Source: Monocercomonoides exilis
Taxonomy: Eukaryota > Preaxostyla > Oxymonadida > Polymastigidae
Assembly: GCA_001643675.2 (NCBI GenBank)
Contig: LSRY02000046.1
Location: 248,001-312,000 of the forward strand
Length of the DNA stretch: 64,000 nt
Direction: 5' to 3'
The translations under genes and the position numbers were made by a program. The notes beneath the pieces are model-generated. The model saw nothing but the letters and a program-made list of their open reading frames with translations. It did not search any database and was not told where the DNA came from. This document shows positions 12,302 to 24,600 of this stretch, in pieces; the first letter of the stretch is position 1; each line of letters begins with the position of its first letter.

Positions 12302-12659
12302 CAGTTTGCACAAAAAATACCGGACAAGATCGATTTCTCAATAACCGCAAGATGAATAATTCTGACAATATTCCTCAAAATATATCTCATCAATGAAAAC
12401 TCACATGATATACAAGACTTTCAAAATATCTTCATTGGCGCTCAGAAATATCAATTTTTTAAATATCGGAGAAATGGAATTTTGAGTTTCTCCGAAATTC
12501 TAATAATTATTTATTTCTGAGCTCAAGTGAGGCTGTTTTGATAGTTTTGTATATCATGTGAATTTTCATTAATGAGATATATTTTGAGGAAAATTGTCAG
12601 AATTATTCCTCTTGCAGTTATTGTGAAATCGATCTTGTCCGGTATTTTTTGCGCAAACT

Positions 12660-12660
<1 letters not shown>
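12302..12660. mobile_element. Hairpin MITE, family C, copy 1
   Basis: 359-bp element with long inverted arms (about 110-120 bp). It starts CAGTTTGCACAAAAAATACC and ends with the reverse complement, flanked by TA at 12300-12301 and 12661-12662. The CAGT start and TA target are typical of Tc1/mariner. A diverged copy lacking the outermost bases is at 44473-44810. Confidence 0.85.
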
Positions 12661-12700
<40 letters not shown>

Positions 12701-12701
12701 T
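12661..12701. repeat. (TAA)n microsatellite
   Basis: About 13 TAA units directly abut the right end of the family C element; another short TAA run precedes its left end (12289-12301). The element therefore appears to have inserted within, or seeded, a TAA tract. Confidence 0.85.
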
Positions 12702-12725
12702 ATATAAGTGAACCTTAATAAGATA

Positions 12726-12967
12726 TGTCTAAATTTTTTTGAAAAGTTCCTTTTGTGAAATTTTCTAATAAAATAAAAATTTCATATTTCGATCAAATTT
12801 ATGTTCCCAATTATGAAACTTCACAAAAAATGTAATGATAACATTCTTTTGGATTTATTTCCATTTTGGTGAAGTTTCATAATTGGGAACAAAAAATTGA
12901 TGAAAATATGAAATTTTTATTTTATTAGAAAATTACACAAAAGGAACTTTTCAAAAAAACTTAGACA
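12726..12967. mobile_element. Hairpin MITE, family D, copy 1
   Basis: 242-bp element whose arms (starting TGTCTAAATTTTTTTGAAAA) are near-perfect reverse complements over about 110 bp. TA flanks both ends (12724-12725, 12968-12969). A second copy with a decayed right end is at about 43785-44025. Non-coding. Confidence 0.8.
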
Positions 12968-13182
12968 TATGTGAATGTTTGACGTTATGGTTTGAAAAAT
13001 ATTAAGATGGGCTTCATTTTCATTATTGTTTGAAAGATTTCATACCACTTTCTCAAAAGAGAAATGTTAATAACACTTCGACTTATATCCATTGAAGTGT
13101 AATAAACAGATCAGTGATGTTTCTTACGGTAGAAAAATGTTTTTTGTCAATTATCCTCACGTTCAAATCAGTGCATCATATA

Positions 13183-13934
13183 TTATTCAAATTTTGTATA
13201 CTTATTATTCGAAATTGGTCAACTAATTATTCAAAATTAATTAAAATCAGTATATTTTGAAAAAAATTATTTTGATATAATATGATCACTGGCTGAGTGT
13301 CAGAAAGTGATTAAAATGTTTTGTTCTTTTCATTATTCTTAGAAAGGATGAAAAATTGAACCTTTAATATTATTATTTGTCGAAAAACATGAAGTTTTTT
13401 GATTTTTCAGAAAAAATTCATCACCATAGAAATCGGATTATTTTCAAATGAATAAACCTCACATTGCTTAACAAAACATCATTCAATCAAAATATTTTAT
13501 TTGTGTCAATTTTACAAACTGGAAACAAGAATTTTTTATCAGTGAATAAATCCATAAATGAATTTTCGGAGTTCTCCTATTGTTATTTATTGTTTATCTT
13601 AAGATTTTTAATTTATATAACATTTCATGATCGAATTATTCATTATTTTTCATAGTGAGGTGAAATAATACAAATATTATCCGATTTCTATGGTGATGAA
13701 TTTTTTCTGAAAAATCAAAAAACTTCATGTTTTTCGACAAATAATAATATTAAAGGTTCAATTTTTCATCCTTTCTAAGAATAATGAAAAGAACAAAACA
13801 TTTTAATCACTTTCTGACACTCAGCCAGTGATCATATTATATCAAAATAATTTTTTTCAAAATATACTGATTTTAATTAATTTTGAATAATTAGTTGACC
13901 AATTTCGAATAATAAGTATACAAAATTTGAATAA
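13183..13934. mobile_element. Foldback element, family E
   Basis: 752-bp element with two 256-bp arms (13183-13438 and 13679-13934) that are essentially perfect reverse complements, separated by a 240-bp unique spacer. TA flanks it on both sides. The terminal sequence is TTATTCAAATTTTGTATACT. The spacer contains only a 63-codon Phe/Ile-rich frame that I do not consider a gene. The near identity of the arms suggests recent formation or ongoing arm-to-arm conversion. Confidence 0.85.
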
Positions 13935-14121
13935 TAAATGGTGTATTTGTATTTCGTTAATATCAAATTTTTTGAATTTTTATGCAATTCTTTCTTTTTT
14001 CTTTCAGATTTGTTTGAGTTGAAAGAAGGATTTTCGTGCCAAGGAAGATTAAGAGGGATATTTTTTGAACAATGAAAAATGAAACATAATTTGAAATCTT
14101 GAGAAATAAATAATGTGATTT

Positions 14122-15447
14122 ATGGTTAATTATGATGATCTTTTCTTTGGTATTGCTACATATCCGGCAATGTTAATTGATGAAAAATCCAATCAAGCAG
14201 TGCAAAAGTTCAATTCTGTTAAAGTTAACTCAAAAAAACAGATTGATCTTGACGTGAACAAAGGAAAAGTTAAAGCAAAATCAAATTGTCATCGAGACAT
14301 TTCTTTAGATGTTATGAAAAGCGTATCTGCCTACCTTGTTGTATTGACGCACACATTATTTTTTGGGAGAACTGAATATAAAGATTACGTTGCACATGGT
14401 GATGAGTATAAATGGCACGTATGTGCATTTTATACATCATTTGTCCGATGTGCAAATGCAGTTTTCATGATGGTTTCTGGTATATTACTCCTTCATCCTT
14501 CTCATTTGAATGACTCACCAGACGTTTCACTGAAAATGTTCAAAAAAAGAGGTATGAATTATTTGATTTGGAATATTATACGCCGCTACGATAGTTTGAA
14601 AAAAATGAACTGGAAATGTCAATTTAAGGATTCACTTTATTCATCAACACTACGAATAATTAACGGAGAAGGTTCTTTCTGGTATTTGTACACTCTCTTG
14701 TTTGTTCATCTGGCAACTCCCTTCTTTCAGGCGACACTCAAAACAATCACGCGAAGAACGTATGAATACTGTTTGCTTTCGTATTTTCTTATGTATCAAG
14801 GATTGAATGGATTACGATTGCTGATGAATGGATGGACTTTGAGCACACGATTCACAAATATGGCTTTTTTCGTTTTAGCTGGTCCGTATATTTATAGTTT
14901 TGCTGAAAAAGCATCTCATCCTGAAATTGTTTCGGGATACCATTTTGTAAAAGATGAAGATGGGATTTTCAAAAAATTGACCTGTATTAATTGGAAAAAA
15001 CCTTGGGCCAGAGCTGTTTCTCTCTTCGTATTTATCTCAAGTGTTTTACTTATGTATAAAATTTGGTCTTACAGAACCACTCATGGTCTTCCAAATGGTG
15101 CTTTTCTTTTGCTTGATCACAGTCCATTTAACACAGTTGCAGCATTTTCTTTATTTTTATTCCTTTATGGACGTTATTCTAATTGGACGCCAACATCAAA
15201 ATTTGGAAAACTTCTGTACAAATTTTTCACTTCAACAGGATCATGCACTATGGGGATATATATGTTGAACGAATTTTTTATTTACCGTCTGATACCATTT
15301 GTTATTCCGAAATGGACCGGAAAAGAATTAACCAGTTTTAATCCATGTTGGTTCCCTCTTTTCGTCGCTGCGATAGTGTATTTGATATGTTGGATTCTAA
15401 CTCTCATGGCTAAAAGAATTCCTTTTTTTTGCGAACTGTTAATTTGA
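14122..15447 (+). CDS. Acyltransferase-3 (OafA/WecH-like) membrane enzyme, copy 1
   Basis: Single-exon 441-aa protein with a hydrophilic N-terminal ~65 aa followed by about ten membrane segments. Acyltransferase-3 hallmarks: 'RDISLDVMKS...VVLTH' near residues 55-75, with the catalytic-type His; 'VFMMVSGILLL' near 115; 'FWYLYTLL' near 187; and the C-terminal 'GSCTMGIYMLNEFF' near 375-390, matching the usual 'S.GIYLLH' region. The family moves acyl (often acetyl) groups across membranes onto sugars or lipids. In a protist it may modify surface glycans; that is inference. The family is common in bacteria, so transfer is possible. It lies tail to tail with a paralog at 16362-17843 that has the same segment order. 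Confidence 0.8.
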   Translation: MVNYDDLFFGIATYPAMLIDEKSNQAVQKFNSVKVNSKKQIDLDVNKGKVKAKSNCHRDISLDVMKSVSAYLVVLTHTLFFGRTEYKDYVAHGDEYKWHVCAFYTSFVRCANAVFMMVSGILLLHPSHLNDSPDVSLKMFKKRGMNYLIWNIIRRYDSLKKMNWKCQFKDSLYSSTLRIINGEGSFWYLYTLLFVHLATPFFQATLKTITRRTYEYCLLSYFLMYQGLNGLRLLMNGWTLSTRFTNMAFFVLAGPYIYSFAEKASHPEIVSGYHFVKDEDGIFKKLTCINWKKPWARAVSLFVFISSVLLMYKIWSYRTTHGLPNGAFLLLDHSPFNTVAAFSLFLFLYGRYSNWTPTSKFGKLLYKFFTSTGSCTMGIYMLNEFFIYRLIPFVIPKWTGKELTSFNPCWFPLFVAAIVYLICWILTLMAKRIPFFCELLI

Positions 15448-16361
15448 TTTGTTTATTTGTATTTCAGGACATGTGATTATCTTTTCTCTAATGTTCTCGC
15501 TATCTTTATATTCCATTTATCTTGTCTTTGTGTTTTCAAACTTTTTCAAAATGGTATTCCGATTTTTTCTTCAAAGTAGTTGATCAGTGAATGAGTACAT
15601 GCTGTATTGCATTTCTTATTTTTATCTTGAATTCACTTATTCAGCAAGATTCTATAATGATGCTATTTTACATTGAAACGATGAACATTGATTATCCTTT
15701 TTTCAATGCTGAATGATTATTAACTGAGATTTTGTTTCCAGCTCCACTTATCACTTTTTGAGATAAACTCCATATCTATATTCATAGACAATGAAAAGAA
15801 ATGTGTGTTTCATTTTTTGATTAAATTTCTTTTATGAAGAGTTTCTATGTTTTGTTTTCACTAAGATCATCGAGATGAATGTTCAAATCATCAAACTTTG
15901 TTTTAGATTTCTCAAGCATTCATAATTTTTTCTATCTCGCTTTTTCATGAACTGAGGATGATGTGGATTGCGATCATTCAAACATGTTTTGGAAATGAAG
16001 ATGATAACGTATATTTGAAGAGTCAGTCGATTTCACTGAACAAAAGCAAATAAGTGAAAAATAAACCTTGACAAACTCTTCAAAACATTTTTTAATTGTT
16101 TTGAAGAGTTTGTTTTCACAAGATCAGTTTTCTTGAATGCGGTTGCAGTCTTTTGATTTATTATTTGAAAAAGAAAAAGAAAGAAAGTTCAAAAAAGATA
16201 TGGGCCACAAAAAAGAAATAAATTCCATTGATTGGCTTTTTCGTGATGAATAGATTAAGTATTCTATTGATGAATACAAAAAAAAAGATTTCCTTTCTCT
16301 GACATTTGATTCACTTTTCGAAAATGCAATAATGACAAGTGTATGTAATTTTTTTATGGAC
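15448..16361. other. Spacer between convergent acyltransferase genes
   Basis: About 0.9 kb with no gene. A perfect 17-bp inverted repeat (16071-16087 with 16097-16113) with a 9-base loop sits near its right side and could form a strong hairpin between the two convergent 3' ends. A purine-rich A/G tract lies at 16168-16200. Confidence 0.55.
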
Positions 16362-17843
16362 CTACATTACGAGCTTTTTCAAGACAGGAATTCTCTTTAG
16401 TATGCATGTTGCTATCCAAGTCAAATGGAATCCAAGAACTGCAACGAGAGGGCAAAACCACAGTGGATTCATCTTGAAGAAATCAATTTTTAACTTAATT
16501 GGGAATAAATATTCTGTGACGAAAACATTTATGAAATATTCATTAAATAGGTATATTCCAAATGTGCATGAACCAACAGAAGATATGAAGCTCGCTAGAA
16601 TTTTATCTAGGAATGTTGTTGGAGTCCAATTTGATGCAAATGCATTTATCATGCAGAAAAATGAAACATAAGATACTGGAATTAAGCTGCTGTACAGTTG
16701 ATAAATATTTCCGAAAAATGGATTTTTAAAATAGTGCCCAGATATGACTGTTAATCCAAAGTTAAGCAAGCAAGAACTGACAAAAATCAAAAGGCAAGCT
16801 ACACCAGTTCTTGAACTTTGCCAATTAATCCGTTTTATCGAATGGAAATATCCATCCTCTTCAACCCATTTCGGATGTGGCCCATGAGGATTTTTTTGAT
16901 ACTCCATGATCGTCCATATATAATGCCCCAGCAAAAATGAGAGCAAGACCGAAAAAAAGAAATCATTCACAGCCAAGCACTTCATTAAAGTTAAAAATGT
17001 TTTGACACAGTGAGTTGTTATCCATATCGCAATGATTGAAAATTCCAAAGATTTTCTTGTTGTTGCTTGGATTGCCTGCCTCACAAATGGGACAAATAGA
17101 AGAATCTTCATCACAACTTGCAGATACCAAAATGTTCCAGGATAAATGAAAAATCCTTCGATTATATTTTTTATTCCCAAGAATTTCGTTTTCATTTTCA
17201 ATCCGTCGCTAATTCTTTTTCTGTGATAGGGAATGCTCCAGAAAACATATTGAATAAGTCTTCGAAATACATATTTTAAAGTGCTAGTTTCTGGCTCTTT
17301 CAATCTTCTCGGAGATAGCATTATCAATCCAGTCACCATCATGAACATATGTGATCCAATTCTTCCAAATGCGCACCAGAAATTTGCCCATAGCCAATAA
17401 GGCAACAATTTGTTCGATAGATAATATCCATATGCAAAACGTTGTTTCTGGCATGCATGGCTCATGTTCACAGAAAAAGCAGCACAACATTTTACAAAGT
17501 CAAGAGTCCAATTTCTTGCCTTTGCTTTATTTTCTGAGTTATTCAACGAATTCAATTCAGATGTTTGGCTTTGATGTAATTTGATTTTTTTCTTAAGATT
17601 TGGATCTTCATTTATTGCGGCTTCTGCAATTTGTAATCGATCTTGAACACCTGAATGACTGATCTCCAAGTCCGCTTTTTGTTCATTGAAACCGCCTTTG
17701 CAATTGAAAAAATGATTTGGAAAAAACAATTTTTTGAGCAACAAATGTTCAAAATCAAGTTTCACACTTTTGAAATTTTCTTCTTCACTTTTCTTCAAAT
17801 TTCTTCTTTCACTTGCATCTCGATGGTTGTTATTGTTTTTCAT
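16362..17843 (-). CDS. Acyltransferase-3 (OafA/WecH-like) membrane enzyme, copy 2
   Basis: Single-exon 493-aa paralog of the 14122-15447 protein, with a longer charged N-terminal region (~115 aa) that should be cytosolic. Conserved blocks: 'RNWTLDFVKCCAAF...MSHAC' with the His, 'HMFMMVTGLIML', 'GTFWYLQVVM' and 'SSVGSCTFGIYLFNEYF' near the C terminus. About ten hydrophobic segments are visible. Between the two copies, the membrane core and the 'NWTPT' word before the last segments are shared, showing an old duplication with strong divergence. The convergent arrangement means an inverted duplication rather than a simple tandem. The substrate is unknown; acylation of a surface glycan is the most natural guess. 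Confidence 0.8.
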   Translation of the reverse strand: MKNNNNHRDASERRNLKKSEEENFKSVKLDFEHLLLKKLFFPNHFFNCKGGFNEQKADLEISHSGVQDRLQIAEAAINEDPNLKKKIKLHQSQTSELNSLNNSENKAKARNWTLDFVKCCAAFSVNMSHACQKQRFAYGYYLSNKLLPYWLWANFWCAFGRIGSHMFMMVTGLIMLSPRRLKEPETSTLKYVFRRLIQYVFWSIPYHRKRISDGLKMKTKFLGIKNIIEGFFIYPGTFWYLQVVMKILLFVPFVRQAIQATTRKSLEFSIIAIWITTHCVKTFLTLMKCLAVNDFFFSVLLSFLLGHYIWTIMEYQKNPHGPHPKWVEEDGYFHSIKRINWQSSRTGVACLLIFVSSCLLNFGLTVISGHYFKNPFFGNIYQLYSSLIPVSYVSFFCMINAFASNWTPTTFLDKILASFISSVGSCTFGIYLFNEYFINVFVTEYLFPIKLKIDFFKMNPLWFCPLVAVLGFHLTWIATCILKRIPVLKKLVM

Positions 17844-18655
17844 AATTAATTATCTTACTTTCAAAAATAACGTTTCACAATTTTTGATAAAACCAATTCC
17901 GCAAAAAATGGGAATCAATAATGAATGAATGGGCTTGAAAATTGTTTGCAGCATTTTGTTAGGCAAAGGTTTTGTTATTCTTTTAATGTTGCACTGTATA
18001 AAAAACTCAAAAATTTTTATCATGAAGAAATCACGCAATAAATCTTCATGAATTATTTAGAAAAGTTCTGTTCGGATTTGACTTTTCTCTTTTTGAAAAA
18101 AATATTTTTATGGAAAAAACTTATTTTCAAAAAAAAAAATTCTTAAAGAAGCTCAAAATTTTTATATATTTTTGCAAAAGAGTTGAAAATTTGCATTTTT
18201 TTATAAGCTCAATATTATTTTTCTATTAGAAATAAACCTTTAACATTTAATATCCACGTTCTTTTTTGTGAGTTTTTTGTGATATGAGTCTAAAAGAGAA
18301 AATGTTTGTTTTTTCAAAGAATGAAATATGCACATTCAAAAATCGAAAATCACATTTTATTAAAGTGTGTGAACAATAAAGAATATCCATCGAAAAGATA
18401 AACCATTCGATTATCATTCGATATTTTGTTGTATTTTATAAAGCTCGATTACATGCTTTTTTTTAATTTTTATTCATAAATGGAAAATAGAAAAGCTTGC
18501 ATTTTCATCACCAACTATTTTCAAAGATCAATAAAACAAAAAAACTTTTAAAAAAAAGTTTCGGTATATCTGTTTAAAATGATAAAGAAAATGAAACATT
18601 CAGAAAAAATTATGGATTCTTTATTCTTCATTCCCAAAACGCCATCACCTTCATT
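17844..18655. other. AT-rich intergenic region
   Basis: Upstream of acyltransferase copy 2 and of the decayed receptor gene, so it should hold both promoters; no defined element is recognisable. No coding frame seen. Confidence 0.45.
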
Positions 18656-21600
18656 ATCTCGCCTCAAGGCAGTGAACATCTGATCACAAATTGTTGTGCT
18701 TCTCATTCACCTCGTCTTCCCCTGCCAGCGCATTTTCGGTTAACAGAACCACTTTTTCCACCTGCTGTGTGAGTAAGTTTTTAAGTTTAGGAAGAAGAGA
18801 CGGGGATCTCATGATCGAGTTCAATCAAGGCTCATAGGTGTCAGAATCCTCCTTTTCCAAGGCTAATGTGGTATTTTGGGGAGACAAGGCTAGTGTCGGG
18901 TGAGTTATGTATTTTGCATGTGAATCCCTTGTTGCTTTTTCTAAGGAACCCATGTTCGTCTTCGTGATAAGAATCTCTCAAAAAGACAACTCGATTGTTG
19001 GGAATGCCGAAATGGAAGAATTCAGTGTTTGTGAAGTGGACTTGTTTGTATTTTTCGATGGAAATATGGCTTACTTAGTGTATGTTGATGGAACATCTGG
19101 AGTGGAAGAGATATATTTTTCGAACTTGTGAAGACTCCATGCAAAAATGTGAATTTTGAAATGAAACATTTGAAGAGAACACTAAACACAAAAGAGGAAA
19201 TAGCAACGTGAACAAAATCAACAATGACTGGATGCGTTGATGTGGGAGGAATATGTGTGAAGTCCTAATCTGATACAATCGTGTGCATAAAATGTGAAAG
19301 AGAAGTTAGCGGATTTTGTGAAGAACTTGTTCATAAATCAGCGTGGCTGACAGAAATGGAGATTGTTGGGATTGTTGTTCCATCGAGTTTAAGCAGATCA
19401 ATCTCAGCAGTGATCGAATCAAGTACTCAAAATGGTGAGTTGTTCATGAAGAACTGCGCAATGAGTATTGCAAAAGAAAAGGAAAACATAATTGGTTATT
19501 TCTTAATCAAATCAACAGGGAAGATGGTTGAACTGGACTTTGTCACTATTTCAGATGTGAAATCAACAGTCTCATTGTTTTCATTTAACGTTTCATCAGC
19601 AAATATGAACGATCATTAATACAAGGTGAAACTTTTAAATTGTACACTGCAAAGATTGGAGATTGATGGAAGCGGAGAGGCAACTGTATTTGGAGGGAAT
19701 ATGGGTGTTGGGATGGTGATGAATGGAAGCAAGATTGAAAGGGCATTGTCAGAGAAGAGCAAAGAAGGTGGAGCACTGAAGATGGTGATGAGTGAAGGAG
19801 GATATGTGACAATTGAAAACAGTTCATTTACTGGAAGTATTTGCGAGAATATGAGTGAGGGAGGAAAAGGAGGAGGGATGTATCTGGATTGCAGTTCAAA
19901 GGAAGAAGAATTTCAGCTTTCATCGAAATCGTTTTCTGGATGCTCAGAAACAGTTGGGAAGAACATATTTGTGATGAGTGGGAATCTGGTGAACAGCATG
20001 AAAATAGAGCGTTTTGCATTTGATTACTCGGGATATTCTAATGATGAGAATGCATTTGTTGGGGAAGATGGAAAATATGGAGAAATGGATCTGCGAGTAT
20101 TTCTTGTTTCTTTGAAGTGGATAGTCGTGTCTGTGTCGACAGATGGACATGACACATTGGGGTGTGGAAGTGAAGTTTTCCCATGCAAAACGATGAAAAG
20201 TGGAATTGACCACACTGACAGAAGTGGAACAGAAGGAGAGAGGAAAGTGAAAGTGAAAGATGAAGGGACAATTTAAGATATTTATTCCTTCACAGATGCA
20301 CTTGTGACTGATGGATGTGCGAATGAGGGAGATGAAATTCAACGCAAGCCTATTCATTTTGAAAAGACTATCAATGGTGATTCAGCAACAACTGTTATTT
20401 CATTATCAGTTTCACTCAGCTTGTTTTCTTTGAAGTTGCAGATTCCAAGTCAATTTACACCAAGTATGAATTCCTTGATCTCTTCGAGTAACAATCTTCA
20501 ACTTGAAAACTGTTTATTTGACATTCAATCATCAACAGATATTGTTCAATACTCGTTGATATCCACAACCACTGGAAGTTGTACATTGACAGGATGCAGT
20601 TTGGCAGATTGTTCATTTTCAAATTCTCCATTTGTAATGGCTTCTTCTGTTTTGTTTGAAAACAGCAACTTTTCAAACATTAAGAACACTGGAAAAGGTG
20701 AAGACGGAGGTGTTGCAAGAGTGACATTGCAAGGGAATGAAAAATTGATGATAAAATCAACAAATGCAACATCTTGTTCACTTTCTTCAAACAATGGAAA
20801 AGGAGGATTCTTGCATCTGGATTGCCAAAATTGTTTGGAAGAAAAGCCTTTTCTTTTGGAAACAGCTACGTTTATGAACAACAAAGCTTCCATTGGAAAA
20901 AACGTGCTCATTTTGGGAAAGGATTTGAATAGTTCTGTGACAAATAGTTCATTCAAATTTGATTATTCCTCAATGATAAATGACAGCAATTTGTTTATGG
21001 GAAGTGATGATTTTCATTCAGACAAAGATCTGTTCATGTTCATCGTTCCATTCAGCTCGTTTGAGATATTTATCTCATCTGAAGGATTTGATGTGGCTCG
21101 TTGTGGATGTGAGGAAGAGCCATGTTTCACGATGTGGAAAGGGATGAAAAACATGAAAAAGGATATTGGAAATAAAACAATTCAGATTGAAGGATCAACT
21201 TTCATTCGAGATTCATTCAACTTGTCCAATTATCAGATCAAAAAGGCTCCATCAATGGGAGAAGAAGATACGAAAGCAACTTTGAATTTTGAAAAAACAA
21301 TTGGAAGTCAACTTGAATATTTAATGGGAAATGATCATCATCTTGAATTGTCCAACATCCAACTCCAACTGACATCTAGATTTGACAACTCAGCCAAAAC
21401 GATTATTTCAAATAGTATTGGAGATTTGATGATAACTGGATGTGCATTCCATTCAGAAGCGGGAGTGAACAATGGATTTGATTGTGTGTTTGTGGATGCG
21501 ATTGGAGGCAGTGTGGAAGTGAATGATTTGTCGATGGAATCGTGCAATGTTGGAAACAGCATATTTGTCATTCATGATTCTGGAATTGTTTGCCATTTTG

Positions 21601-24600
21601 TGAATGTTCGAGTGGAATCATTGAATGAAAGTGGGGGATGCATTTTATTGATCAAGGAATCTGAGCCAGGATTGAAGATAAATGAAGAATGTGTAAATAT
21701 TGAGATTGACAAATCATCATTTTCAGGAGTGAAGAAAAGTGACAATGGGCCAAGCATTTTGGAATCAAAGAGTGAGAATAAGATGGATTTGGTTGTGAAT
21801 TCGAGCAGCATAACTGAAGACAAAGCAGAATCAAGTGAAAAAGGAGGGGCAATATTCTTCACATTGGGAAAGTCTGGTTCAATGAAGATGATTGACTCGA
21901 CAATTAGCCATTGCAGCTGCAGTCTCAGTTCGGGAAGAGGAGGAGGAGTGTATTTGGCAACAAAGGAAAGAGGGGAATTGGATTTTTCATATGTGGGGAT
22001 GAAGTTCAGAGACAACGAGGCAAGAGTGGGGAATGATATTTTCATTGAATGCTTCAATATCACATCGCAGATCAATGAAAGTCAATTTCAGTTTGATCTT
22101 CGAGAGAATCATTATTCACGAATTAATGCGATATATGGAAGAGATGAATGCGATCATCAAACCGATACGAATCTGATTGGATTTGTGACAATTCATCAGA
22201 GTGACACAATCATTGTGAGAAGGATGAATGGAACGAATGACAGACAATGTGGAACATATGCTCTTCCATGTGATTCAATTGAGCATGGATTGGTGCATCT
22301 GACTTCAGATTTTATGAGCGTGATGATTGTTATCGAAGAGAGCATGATAGGTGGAGAGATAGAACTGAATGAGATGAGTTTGAGCTCGAAGAACAGGGAA
22401 AAATGTGAAATTGAAGTGAATTCAGGGATTGAAAAAACAAGAAGGGAATCGATTTCAACAAGAGAAACAGTTTCATTGGTGAAAGTGAATTTTGTGTTTG
22501 ATTCAAATTTCATTTCTCAACATGAATCACTGATATCACCCGAAGGAGGAATTCTTGAAGTGATGAATTGTTCATTCACAACAAAACAATCTAATGAAGA
22601 AGGAAATGCAGAATTTGCAACTATTCCATTTCACATCATTAATATGGTAAAAGGAGAATTACAACTTGACGGATGCACAATATCAAATCTCATTCTTCAT
22701 GAATCGTCATTGCATCTTTCATCTTCTCTTCCATCAGTGATTTATTTGTTTGAGATATTCAATTCAATAGTTTCTCATTCGCTTGTTGAAATTATTGAAT
22801 GTTGACAATTAAACATGGAAAAGTTTCATTCAGAAAATATCACAATTAAAGGAAATGAAGAATCAATGATATCTTGCTTGTCATTGAAAAAGACAATGCA
22901 GTTGACAAATTGCACAAGTGGTGGAGTCAGTTCATAGACAACAAAAGTGAAATTGATGAAATTAGAGAATTGTTTGGATATGAAAATGGAAAGCTGCGTG
23001 TTTGATGGAAATTCAAAAGGAAGAAATGAACAAGCTCGGAATAAAGAAGAAGATTTGTGCAGATGGGAAGGATCTCTTGTGGATGTTGTGAAGAGTTCTG
23101 TGATGATGAAAGGCGCAACAATTACCAATTCACCAGAAGGAGGAATAACAGTGAGTGGAGGATCTGTGTCGATTGAGAAAGGAGAGTTTTTGAATAACAA
23201 TCCCTCAATTGAAGGATATCCATCACTGAGAAGAAACATCATCTGCTCAGATTCAGGAACATTGAATGTGATGAGTTTGAAAGGAGGGGATGGATGGAAG
23301 GATAATACATCACTTTGGATGTTGAATGATGGATGCAGTTTTGAAGGAATTGCTTCCGAAAGGGATTCATCATTCTTCATTCCTGTGTTGGAAAGCGTTG
23401 AAGCAAGGGAGAAAGGATAAGAAATGGAGGCGGTGTTCAAAGGGAAGCTTCTGCTTCCATGCAATCTGTCATTCATGGTTGTGAAGCAAATTGGAGAAGA
23501 AAAACAAATTGAAAAATATGGATTTGGTGAAAGTAGACTTATATCGGAGACTGCAGCAGAGGGGAGGATGCCAAAGGAAAGGATAAGAGAGGCGGAAGAT
23601 GAAGCAGAAGTGAGAGTGAGCATCCTGTTTGGGGATTCGAATAAGCCATCGACCACTGATTCTTTCATTGTGAAGAACAAAAGCGAAACTCAAGTGAAAG
23701 GAAATGGAAAAATCGTTGAAGGAGGAAAAGAAGGAAAATCATTTTGGCCAATAATTGTTGTTGTTTTGGCTATTGTTCTTTTTATTGTTCTTATTGCATC
23801 TATTGTTCTTGTTGTTCGATGGAGAAAACAAAAGAGAAGAACTGAAGAACTGGAAGAGATTGTGAACGATAACATCAGAAAAGATCCGAAGGCATTTGAG
23901 ATGGTGACAATGGAAATGTCTCCAGAGGGGCAGTGGCGAAGAGCAGAGAGGGAGGCGGAGAAGAAGAATGAAGAGAGGATAAAGAAGAGGGCGAATGAGA
24001 AAAGCTTGGGTCATTCAGAATCATCGGAGCATCTTCTATCTGAGAGCGGCTCCACTGAATACATCCTTGGAAGGGATTCAGACAAGATTCCTGAATGGAT
24101 GCTGGAAAAAGTTGAGGAAAAAGAAGATATTTCGAGAAAACGAACTCCCTCACCATCCATTTCATCCACTTCAACAACGGACACTTCAGACTCAGATTCA
24201 ACTTTTGTTCGTGGGGAGGATTTGTGTCCAACCACCTCGTCGATGTCGAATCTGGTGGATGCAATGGCATGTTCATCGCCTCACGAGAAGCTGATTGTGG
24301 ATTTGAGAGATTCGCTGTTCATGCTGCTTCATGGAAGGAATGAGAAGAAGGAGATGGCAATAGGAACGCTGAAGGAGAGGGAGCTGACAGCTGCTCAGAT
24401 CCTGTTCTGGGTGGTGAATGGGGCACTCCACTCCTTCGAAGAATGTGAAGTTCCACTTCAGTCGCTGACAAATCTGAGCCCTCACATTGTGCTGTTCTCA
24501 GAACACATGGTGATCTGTGTTGCGATGCATTCTGACTGCTCTTCTTCAGATTCAGATTCATCTTCCATCTCTTCATCAACTGTTGTGACGTCTGCAAGTG

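Noticed and set aside
13464-13655. 63-codon frame in the family E spacer as a transposase remnant
   Set aside because: No DDE/DDD or DNA-binding motif and the composition matches the surrounding AT-rich DNA.
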